A stretch of 14,936 bases of DNA, taken from positions 1-14,936 of the forward strand of contig CAIQOG010000436.1 of NCBI GenBank assembly GCA_903873355.1. Direction: 5' to 3'. The notes below the pieces were generated by a model. It did no database searches. It was not told the origin of the DNA and was given only the letters and a program-made list of their open reading frames with translations. Positions 7,373 to 13,578 of this stretch are shown here, in pieces. Position 1 is the stretch's first letter, and each line of letters starts with the position of its first letter. This stretch comes from an uncultured Bacteroidales bacterium. GTDB lineage: Bacteria; Bacteroidota; Bacteroidia; Bacteroidales; Paludibacteraceae. Position numbers and translations under genes: made by a program.

Positions 7373-7936
7373 ATGAAAACAAAATTTATTTTAGCAAGCT
7401 TGTTATTTTTATCACTTAGCATTGCAGGCAATGCACAGGATAACACAACAGTAGAAAAACCAAAAGCGAAAATTTGGATTGGACCTAAATTTGGACTTGA
7501 TATTACGAATTTCACTACGGATGTTAATTCCGTAGCCAATCAGTTAGGTTCAAATTATCAGGCCGGTTTGATGTTACAATTGGGTGAAACACTTTATTTA
7601 CAACCAGAGGCTTATTACTGTTTTAAGAAATTCTCCAGTACTGTTGACAGTTCTTATATTAAAGTTCCTGTAATGGTAGGTCTTAAATTTTTAGATATTG
7701 GATTACTTAGTCTTCACCTTAATGGTGGTCCTCAGTTTAGATTTCCATTAGACAAATCTGATAAACCTACCGGCAAGATGAGTTTAGACTGGCAGGTTGG
7801 AGCAGGACTCGATGTGCTTGGATTTATTACAGCTGATTTGAGATACACCTTGATACAGGGTCAATCTATTGCCGATCAGGTGAAAACGATTGGAACTGCA
7901 CCACTTAACCTCACTGTAGGATTAAAATTCAGATAA
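7373..7936 (+). CDS. Outer-membrane beta-barrel protein (PorT/OmpA-like small barrel)
   Basis: Secreted protein of 187 residues. The signal peptide is MKTKFILASLLFLSLSIAGNAQ with cleavage near Ala-Gln-Asp. The mature chain has a charged linker, then alternating strands typical of the outer membrane protein beta-barrel family (OMP_b-brl_2 type): KIWIGPKFGLDI at the start, repeated turns with Gly and aromatic residues, YLQPEAYYCF in the middle and NLTVGLKFR as the last strand ending in Phe-Arg. About eight strands would fit this length. Function cannot be told from sequence; such barrels in Bacteroidota include PorT-like secretion factors and many unknowns. I chose ATG 7373 over TTG 7328 because the signal peptide starts there and the TTG is part of the promoter -7 box. 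A promoter precedes the gene and an inverted-repeat terminator follows, so it is probably transcribed alone. Confidence 0.8.
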   Translation: MKTKFILASLLFLSLSIAGNAQDNTTVEKPKAKIWIGPKFGLDITNFTTDVNSVANQLGSNYQAGLMLQLGETLYLQPEAYYCFKKFSSTVDSSYIKVPVMVGLKFLDIGLLSLHLNGGPQFRFPLDKSDKPTGKMSLDWQVGAGLDVLGFITADLRYTLIQGQSIADQVKTIGTAPLNLTVGLKFR

Positions 7937-7976
7937 GTTAAATCCGCGTGAATTTCATTCAGATTTAAACATTTTA

Positions 7977-8008
7977 TTTCTGAAACCGTTTTTAGAATTG
8001 TATCTTTG
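7977..8008 (+). promoter_or_regulatory. Candidate promoter of mrp
   Basis: TATCTTTG at 8001-8008 matches TAnnTTTG; TTTC at 7977-7980 is 20 nt upstream, the same arrangement as the holB promoter. The -7 box lies across the left arm and loop of the perfect inverted repeat at 7989-8029. Transcription would start near 8015, within the right arm. Confidence 0.5.
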
Positions 8009-8040
8009 ATTAAGATACAATTCTAAAAATTTTTATTTTT
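7989..8040 (+). terminator. Perfect 18-bp inverted repeat, probable terminator
   Basis: Arms 7989-8006 and 8012-8029 are exact reverse complements around a TGATT loop; the left arm begins TTTTTAGAATTG. A T-rich run (8030-8040) follows. The stem is AT-rich but long, so it could end transcription of the barrel gene in the plus direction, and the A/T-flanked stem would also work on the minus strand. It overlaps the mrp -7 box, so an operator role is an alternative. Confidence 0.65.
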
Positions 8041-8062
8041 AAAAGACAGGAAAATATTAAAA

Positions 8063-9169
8063 ATGGCTATACAATCACAGCAAATTATTGATGCACTGAA
8101 ACATGTACGGTATCCCGGAAACGGTAATGATATTGTGTCGTTGGGCATGGTTCAGGATGAATTACTTATTGAGGGGAATAAAGTATCATTCTCGTTACTT
8201 TTCGAAAAACCAAATGATCCGTTTACAAAGTCAGTAGTAAAAGCTGCTGAACAAGCCATACTGACTTATGTTGGTGAAGATATTGACATAAAAGGAAATA
8301 TTACAGCCCTGACAAAAGAACTACCCAAACCAAAACCCACGCAATTACTGCCGGGTGTGAAAAATATACTTGCAGTTTTTTCAGGCAAAGGTGGTGTGGG
8401 CAAATCTACAATCTCCAGTAATCTGGCTATCGCATTGGCTTCGTTGGGATATAAAGTGGGTTTGCTCGATGCAGATATACACGGTCCATCCATTCCAAAA
8501 ATGTTTGGCGTTGAAGATGTTAAGCCGGAAATACTGGAAGTAGATGGACATCAGGTAATAATACCTGTCGAGAAGTACGGTGTGAAAATTCTATCCATCG
8601 GATTTTTTGTCGAACCTAAGAGCGCACTTGTTTGGCGTGGATCAGTTTCGAGTAATGCCCTGAAACAACTTATTACAGATGCTCAGTGGGGCGAACTGGA
8701 TTATTTTGTAATTGATTTGCCACCCGGTACAGGTGATATTCATCTTACTCTTGTACAGACACTTGGCATTACGGGTGCGGTTGTGGTAACTACACCACAG
8801 GATGTTGCGTTAGCCGATGCACGTAAGGGGATTAATATGTTTACCGGTGAAAAAGTGAATGTTCCTGTTCTTGGATTGGTAGAAAATATGGCCTGGTTTA
8901 CACCTGCCGAACTACCGGAAAATAAATATTATATTTTTGGAAAAGATGGTGGAAAAAGACTTGCTGATGAACTGAATGTGCCTCTGCTTGGACAAATTCC
9001 ATTGGTGCAAAGCATTCGTGAATGTGGTGATGCCGGTCGCCCGATAGCCGATGATGATAATAGTATTATGTATATGGCTTTCAGAGATTTGGCTCAAAAA
9101 GTGGTGGAAAAAGTGGAAATTAGAAATACAACCATGGAAGCAACCAGAAAAGTTGAAATGGTAAAATAA
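8063..9169 (+). CDS. mrp: Mrp/ApbC-type Fe-S cluster carrier P-loop ATPase
   Basis: Cytoplasmic P-loop ATPase of 368 residues that in other bacteria carries and delivers Fe-S clusters to target proteins. Residues 5-85 are a MIP18/DUF59-like domain. The deviant Walker A SGKGGVGKST lies at 107-116 with the signature lysine after the first Gly. GLLDADIHGPSIPKMFG follows at 133-149, and FVIDLPPGTGD (215-225) is the Walker B/switch region. The usual C-terminal CXXC that bridges a 4Fe-4S cluster between two subunits is missing: the segment reads NMAWFTPAELPENKYYIFG (275-293), and the only cysteine in the whole protein is Cys321. From memory this version is common in Bacteroidota. The gene has its own promoter and a terminator follows, so it appears monocistronic. 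Confidence 0.92.
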   Translation: MAIQSQQIIDALKHVRYPGNGNDIVSLGMVQDELLIEGNKVSFSLLFEKPNDPFTKSVVKAAEQAILTYVGEDIDIKGNITALTKELPKPKPTQLLPGVKNILAVFSGKGGVGKSTISSNLAIALASLGYKVGLLDADIHGPSIPKMFGVEDVKPEILEVDGHQVIIPVEKYGVKILSIGFFVEPKSALVWRGSVSSNALKQLITDAQWGELDYFVIDLPPGTGDIHLTLVQTLGITGAVVVTTPQDVALADARKGINMFTGEKVNVPVLGLVENMAWFTPAELPENKYYIFGKDGGKRLADELNVPLLGQIPLVQSIRECGDAGRPIADDDNSIMYMAFRDLAQKVVEKVEIRNTTMEATRKVEMVK

Positions 9170-9222
9170 ATGATTCATAATTATAGACCTTCTGTAATTG
9201 GATTGTGATTTTAACTCGAATT

Positions 9223-9251
9223 AAGCCTGCCAGATGGTGGGCTTTGTTTTT
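9223..9251 (+). terminator. Rho-independent terminator after mrp
   Basis: Stem 9223-9231 with 9236-9244 (AAGCCTGCC and GGTGGGCTT, two G-U pairs) closes an AGAT loop. It is followed by TG and five T residues, beginning 53 nt after the mrp stop. Confidence 0.8.
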
Positions 9252-9269
9252 GTCTGATGCGGGTAATAT

Positions 9270-9301
9270 TTTGTCATAGTTTAAAAATTTCACTATCTTT
9301 A
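9270..9301 (+). promoter_or_regulatory. Promoter of the acyl-CoA synthetase gene
   Basis: TTTG at 9270-9273, a 20-nt spacer, then TATCTTTA at 9294-9301 (TAnnTTTG with a last-base change). The start site would be near 9308, leaving a leader of about 68 nt before ATG 9376. Confidence 0.6.
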
Positions 9302-9375
9302 CACACTGTTTATTAATAGAAAAATATATTTTTTAACCTCACTGTCTTATTCTGAGAGATATTAATATTTTGCTA

Positions 9376-11280
9376 ATGAAGCCCACGATTATTGATTTAT
9401 TAAACAAAAGTGTTGATAAATATGCACACGAACCTTTCCTTTGGGAAAAAACCAATAGTAATTTTTCAGCAACAACCTACCTGGAAACTAAGAAACAAGC
9501 GCATTTAATTGCCGCAGGTTTAATGGCTATGGGGGTTGAAGTTGGTGATAAAATTGCTTTGCTCTCTGAAGGAAGGAATGCATGGATTACAGGTGAACTT
9601 GGAATTTTACATGCCGGTGCTATCAATGTTCCGTTATCGATTAAACTGGAAGAAAGTAATGATTTGATTTTCCGTCTTGTACATTCAGAGGCTCAATATA
9701 TTTTGGTTTCGGGTAGTCAGCTTAAGAAAATCAGAAATATATCCGGTACAATACCTCAGATCAAAACTATTATTGTATTTGATGAACAAGTTGGCTATGA
9801 ACCAAAAGAAATTTCATTGAAACAATTGTTGGAACAGGGCAAGCATTTTCAAAAAGAAAATCCACGGGCTGTAGTGAAACGGGCAAATGCAATTAAACCG
9901 GATGATTTAGCTAATATCAGCTACACTTCAGGTACTACTGCCGATCCCAAAGGAATCATGTTGACTCACCGCAATTATACAGCTAACGTCGAGCAGGCAC
10001 TTACTTTAATGACCATTCCGCCTAATTACCGCACGTTGCTTATTTTACCACTCGATCATTGTTTTGCTCATGTTGCCGGTTTCTACAGTTTTATGGCTTG
10101 TGGGGCAAGTGTTGGAACGGTGCAAAGTGGGAAGACGGGTTTGGAAACGCTCAAAAATATTCCTGTCAATATAAATGAGCTAAAACCAAATTTACTTTTA
10201 AGCGTACCGGCCCTGGCAAAAAACTTTAAAAAGAGTATTGAAGCTAATATACGTGCTAAGGGAGCAGTGGCTAACTGGTTGTTCGAAACAGCTCTGAAAA
10301 TGGCTTATTCGTACAATAAAGAAGGGTATAACAAAGGTCAGGGTCTGCAGAAACTTAAAAAACCGTTACTGAACCTGTTTGATAAGATATTATTCTCAAA
10401 GGTGCGTGAAGGTTTTGGCGGGCGACTCGATTTCTTTATTGGTGGTGGTGCTTTACTCGATATTGATTTGCAGCGTTTTTTCTATGCTATTGGAATTCCG
10501 ATGTTTCAGGGTTATGGACTTTCTGAAGCTACTCCTATTATTTCCTCCAACGGGATGGCACGCCATAAATTAGGTTCGTCAGGCTTTTTGGTACAGCCAA
10601 TGGAGTTGAAAATTTGCGATTCGGATGGACGTCAATTGCCTGTTGGAGAAAAGGGCGAAATCATTATTAAAGGCGAAAACGTGATGGCAGGCTACTATAA
10701 AAACGAAAAAGCAACTGCCGAAACCATTGTAGATGGCTGGCTGCATACCGGCGATATGGGCTATATGGATGAAGACGGATTTCTGTACGTAGTTGGGAGG
10801 TTTAAAAGCCTGTTGATATCCAGCGATGGCGAAAAATACAGTCCTGAAGGAATCGAAGAATCGTTGTCTGATACTTCCCAATTCATTGAACAGGTAATAC
10901 TTTACAATAATCAGAATCCTTATACCACTGCGCTGATTGTTCCGAATAAAGAAGCTCTGAAACGTTATGTTTTGCATAAAAAACCACATCTAAACTGGGA
11001 TGCTGCAGAGGCAAAAGAACTAGCACTCAATAAACTTCAACGTGAAATTAACGAATATCGCAAAAGCGGAAAATATGAAGGAATGTTCCCCGAACGCTGG
11101 TTGCCGGCTGCGGTGGCTGTAATTGGTGAGCCTTTTAAAGAGCAAAATGGCCTGGTAAACAGTACGATGAAAGTAATGCGTTCTAAAGTTGAAGAACGTT
11201 ATGCCGATCGTATCGAAGGATTGTATTCTTCGGGTGCAAAAACAATTGTCAACCCTGAGAATATTAATGCCTTAACATAG
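9376..11280 (+). CDS. Long-chain fatty acid-CoA ligase (AMP-binding enzyme)
   Basis: Adenylate-forming enzyme of 634 residues that activates a carboxylic acid, most likely a long-chain fatty acid, to acyl-AMP and then acyl-CoA. It is probably cytoplasmic or membrane-associated; no signal peptide is seen. The core motifs appear in order: phosphate loop YTSGTTADPKG (183-193), GYGLSEATP (379-387), GWLHTGD (454-460) with the ATP-ribose Asp460, the hinge region GRFKSLLISSDGEKYSPEGIE (474-494), and a C-terminal Lys599 in NSTMKV as candidate for the catalytic lysine. Length and the SDGEKYSPEGIE hinge fit the long-chain (FadD15/FACS) group over acetyl-CoA synthetase. Chain-length preference cannot be read. 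ATG 9376 is preferred over TTG 9370, six bases upstream. The next two genes, a small barrel and a lipoprotein hydrolase, lie 75 nt downstream and could belong to the same function. Confidence 0.9.
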   Translation: MKPTIIDLLNKSVDKYAHEPFLWEKTNSNFSATTYLETKKQAHLIAAGLMAMGVEVGDKIALLSEGRNAWITGELGILHAGAINVPLSIKLEESNDLIFRLVHSEAQYILVSGSQLKKIRNISGTIPQIKTIIVFDEQVGYEPKEISLKQLLEQGKHFQKENPRAVVKRANAIKPDDLANISYTSGTTADPKGIMLTHRNYTANVEQALTLMTIPPNYRTLLILPLDHCFAHVAGFYSFMACGASVGTVQSGKTGLETLKNIPVNINELKPNLLLSVPALAKNFKKSIEANIRAKGAVANWLFETALKMAYSYNKEGYNKGQGLQKLKKPLLNLFDKILFSKVREGFGGRLDFFIGGGALLDIDLQRFFYAIGIPMFQGYGLSEATPIISSNGMARHKLGSSGFLVQPMELKICDSDGRQLPVGEKGEIIIKGENVMAGYYKNEKATAETIVDGWLHTGDMGYMDEDGFLYVVGRFKSLLISSDGEKYSPEGIEESLSDTSQFIEQVILYNNQNPYTTALIVPNKEALKRYVLHKKPHLNWDAAEAKELALNKLQREINEYRKSGKYEGMFPERWLPAAVAVIGEPFKEQNGLVNSTMKVMRSKVEERYADRIEGLYSSGAKTIVNPENINALT

Positions 11281-11355
11281 ACCTGTTTCTGTCTGTGTGA
11301 ACAATTGATATTCTTTTTGGTTTTATTCATAATTATCATTTAAATCCGAATATTT

Positions 11356-11901
11356 ATGAGAAAAGCACTTTTTGCATGGCTTGTCATGCTACTTTCTGTA
11401 CCGATGGTACAAGCTCAAACTTCCGCCACTCCGTATGAACTTGGAATTGGTCTAAGGTTACAGAAAACCGAACAACTCTACTGGGAAAACGGTGTAACTG
11501 CAGATTATACTTCCGATTTCCTGCTTCACAAAAAAATTCACCTCAAAATGAGTTATGTAACTAGTCGTATTGGTTCTGCGTTAGGAACTAATGCTGTACG
11601 TCAGGATAATATTATCGTTGGTGCCGACTGGCGTTTTCGTTCTACGAAAGATTTGCAGATTTTTGCCGGATTGAATACCGGTTTCTTTAATGCCGACATG
11701 GAACTTCCGCAATTTGACGTTTTACCTCATAATTCGATGCTGCTTCAACTTGAGGCAGGCCTTTTCTATAAGTTTAAATTTCCACTTGCTGCAAGTTTAT
11801 CGGTTGGTTATAATGCCATTACCGGTGATGGAGTTAGTACTCCGGGAACACTTTTTCCGGTTTATTATCAGTTAAGCGTGCTATACTATATTAACAAATA
11901 A
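11356..11901 (+). CDS. Small outer-membrane beta-barrel-like protein, unknown function
   Basis: Secreted protein of 181 residues. The signal peptide is MRKALFAWLVMLLSVPMVQAQ, with cleavage after Ala20 or Gln21. The mature chain shows amphipathic beta-strands separated by short polar turns: YELGIGLRLQ near the N-terminus, NIIVGADWRF near 85-94, LQIFAGLNTGFF at about 100-111, MLLQLEAGLFYKF in the last third, and a final strand YQLSVLYYINK. This is what an eight-stranded outer-membrane barrel would look like. I do not recognise a specific family. It lies 75 nt after the acyl-CoA synthetase and only 17 nt before a lipoprotein alpha/beta hydrolase, so it is almost certainly co-transcribed with the latter and may handle the same substrate, for example a hydrophobic compound. 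That link is inference. Confidence 0.75.
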   Translation: MRKALFAWLVMLLSVPMVQAQTSATPYELGIGLRLQKTEQLYWENGVTADYTSDFLLHKKIHLKMSYVTSRIGSALGTNAVRQDNIIVGADWRFRSTKDLQIFAGLNTGFFNADMELPQFDVLPHNSMLLQLEAGLFYKFKFPLAASLSVGYNAITGDGVSTPGTLFPVYYQLSVLYYINK

Positions 11902-11918
11902 TTTTATAAACTCGAATA

Positions 11919-12860
11919 ATGAAAAACTCAATATATATACTAATCGTTTTGTTTGCAGCAGTTTTTACTTCCTGCAATCCATCTCCTGTACTTGACGATA
12001 AAACGATGCTGGACTACGGTCAATTTTCATATGCCATACCTGATTCTTTGAGTAAACACTTGTTGTCGGTTTACTTGCCCAATCCAAATTCCACACAACT
12101 AAACACACCTGTAATTATTGCGGCTCACGGTTATACGGCAACAACCTTCGAATGGGACGAACTGCGTGCTTATGCCAATGCGAAAGGGACTTTTTATGTC
12201 TCGCAGGTATTGCTGGGAGGGCATGGTCGCTCATACGTAGATTTCAAAAAATCCACATGGGAAGACTGGCAAAGCTCTATCAAAGAAGAATATCAGAAAC
12301 TTTCAAAAATCGGATACAAAAAGATATATTTAGCTGGTTCGTCAACAGGTGCGCCGCTGATTATCAATATGGTGAAAAGTAATTTCTTTAAACCGGATTC
12401 CTTGCCAAAAGGCATTTTTCTGGTCGATCCGATAATAGTTTCTTCTAACAAAACCCTGACTCTGGTTGGTTTACTTGGACCGGTTCTTGGTTATTTGACT
12501 GTTGATATGGCAGTTGGTGAAAAAGGACATTGGTACGTGTATCGTCCTCAGGAAACATTAAAAGAATTGATGGCACTCATCGACCTGACACGACTTGACC
12601 TTGAAAAAGGTATTAACCTGCCAGCCGGAACTTCTATGAAAGTTTATAAGAGCATAAAGGACGAAACTGCAGACCCAATCAGCGCGTTTATGATTTATAA
12701 AGGAATGCGAACTTCCTCCGGTGGTAATATCGATGTGGAAATGGAAAATTCAACCTTGCATGTTTTTACCCGACTGGAAGGACGTGATAATGTTACACTC
12801 GAACAGAGAGCATTACAGCAGAAAACGTTTGTTGATATGGAAACGATAATGACGAAATAA
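11919..12860 (+). CDS. Alpha/beta hydrolase lipoprotein (carboxylesterase/lipase-like)
   Basis: Predicted esterase or lipase of 313 residues anchored as a lipoprotein: hydrophobic 5-17, lipobox FTSC, lipidated Cys19. The alpha/beta hydrolase fold is shown by the strand and oxyanion turn PVIIAAHGYTA (64-74), LLGGHGRS (98-105) and TWEDW (113-117), typical of monoacylglycerol-lipase/carboxylesterase relatives. The nucleophile elbow is GSSTG (140-144), with Ser142 as nucleophile. Candidate acid residues are Asp248 or Asp252, and His281 in STLHVF is the probable catalytic histidine, so a full triad is available. Its substrate is unknown; lipid or short acyl ester hydrolysis at the cell envelope would fit the acyl-CoA synthetase upstream. 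It is 17 nt after the small barrel gene and converges on the methionine sulfoxide reductase gene, with a bidirectional hairpin between them. Confidence 0.85.
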   Translation: MKNSIYILIVLFAAVFTSCNPSPVLDDKTMLDYGQFSYAIPDSLSKHLLSVYLPNPNSTQLNTPVIIAAHGYTATTFEWDELRAYANAKGTFYVSQVLLGGHGRSYVDFKKSTWEDWQSSIKEEYQKLSKIGYKKIYLAGSSTGAPLIINMVKSNFFKPDSLPKGIFLVDPIIVSSNKTLTLVGLLGPVLGYLTVDMAVGEKGHWYVYRPQETLKELMALIDLTRLDLEKGINLPAGTSMKVYKSIKDETADPISAFMIYKGMRTSSGGNIDVEMENSTLHVFTRLEGRDNVTLEQRALQQKTFVDMETIMTK

Positions 12861-12867
12861 AATATAA

Positions 12868-12889
12868 AACTCCGAAAATTTTCGGGGTT
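12868..12889. terminator. Bidirectional terminator hairpin between convergent genes
   Basis: Left arm 12868-12877 (AACTCCGAAA) pairs with 12880-12889 (TTTCGGGGTT), giving up to 10 pairs with one G-T. It sits 8 nt after the hydrolase stop and 5 nt from the end of the minus-strand gene. AT-rich sequence flanks both sides, more U-rich on the minus strand, so it probably serves both genes. Confidence 0.7.
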
Positions 12890-12894
12890 ATTAT

Positions 12895-13380
12895 TCACAG
12901 GATGCTTGTAATCAATTTGCAAATCTTCTCCAGGTAATCCAAATCAGTTTCGTCCAAAACATCATATTTTTCACTGTCAACATCAAGCACTCCAATAACC
13001 TGATTGTTTGAGTCAAGAATAGGAACTACAATTTCCGCTACAGACTGACTGCTGCAGGCAATATGGCCTTGGAATTTTTCGACATCGGGAACAAGCAGTG
13101 GCGATGCAGTTTTCCAGGTTGTACCGCAAACACCTTTCCCATAGCTGATTCGGGTGCATGCAATTGGTCCCTGAAATGGCCCGAGAACCAGTTCATTCTC
13201 TTTGACTAAATAGAACCCCACCCACCACCACCGGAAAGTTTCTTTCAGTGCAGCAGCTATATTGGCCAAATTAGCTGTAAGGTCCGTTTCACTGCTAATC
13301 AGTGCTTTCAGTTGTGGAATCAGGTTCTCGTAGATTTCTGATTTTATGGTTCCTGCTTTGATGTGAAGTTCTTCTGCCAT
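12895..13380 (-). CDS. msrC: Free methionine-(R)-sulfoxide reductase (GAF domain)
   Basis: Cytoplasmic GAF-domain enzyme of 161 residues that reduces free L-methionine-(R)-sulfoxide, a repair and antioxidant role. Family cysteines are all present with the spacing of E. coli fRMsr (Cys84, Cys94, Cys118): here Cys75 in ACTRI, Cys85 in GVCGTTW and Cys109 in HIACSSQS, with intervals of 10 and 24. Cys109 corresponds to the catalytic residue. WWWVGFYLV (51-59) and the acidic pair in VLDVDSE (131-137) are also typical of the family. I chose the ATG at 13378-13380; a longer reading to 13461 would add an unlikely 27-residue hydrophobic extension through the promoter. It converges with the hydrolase gene and diverges from the M16 protease gene. 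Confidence 0.93.
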   Translation of the reverse strand: MAEELHIKAGTIKSEIYENLIPQLKALISSETDLTANLANIAAALKETFRWWWVGFYLVKENELVLGPFQGPIACTRISYGKGVCGTTWKTASPLLVPDVEKFQGHIACSSQSVAEIVVPILDSNNQVIGVLDVDSEKYDVLDETDLDYLEKICKLITSIL

Positions 13381-13578
13381 GATAAATTTTTCTGCAAAAA
13401 TACACTTTAACGTCAATAAAATGTAAGAAAATAGATTATTCAACGTCAGACATTTATACAAGTTGTATATTTATAAGATTTTTAAATAAATATTTTATGT
13501 TAATTCAAAAAATATTGCTTTTCTTTGTGATTCTGTAAAAAAAAAATAACAATTAATATTACATCAATAATTTAAATT
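13381..13578. promoter_or_regulatory. Divergent promoter region between msrC and the M16 protease gene
   Basis: AT-rich 198-nt spacer. It contains the minus-strand -7 box at 13395-13402. A short palindrome TATACAAGTTGTATA (13455-13469, 7-nt arms around one base) is a possible operator. For the plus strand only weak -7 candidates are seen: TATATTTA at 13466-13473 and TTTCTTTG at 13520-13527. The 5' region of the protease gene is A-rich with no Shine-Dalgarno. Confidence 0.4.
13395..13402 (-). promoter_or_regulatory. -7 promoter element of the msrC gene
   Basis: On the minus strand this reads TATTTTTG, matching TAnnTTTG. It lies 14 nt before the ATG, so the transcript would have a very short leader (about 8 nt). 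The -33 position is T-rich but not a clear TTTG. Confidence 0.45.

Noticed and set aside
7939..7967. Weak hairpin after the small barrel gene (TAAATC/GATTTA outer and TGAAT/ATTCA inner arms)
   Set aside because: It has a 4-nt bulge and an AT-rich stem and is much weaker than the perfect repeat at 7989-8029, so it is likely chance.
13381..13461. N-terminal extension of the msrC frame with a hydrophobic segment (possible signal or membrane anchor)
   Set aside because: The family is cytoplasmic, homologues start at MAEEL-like sequences, and the extension covers the likely -7 box.
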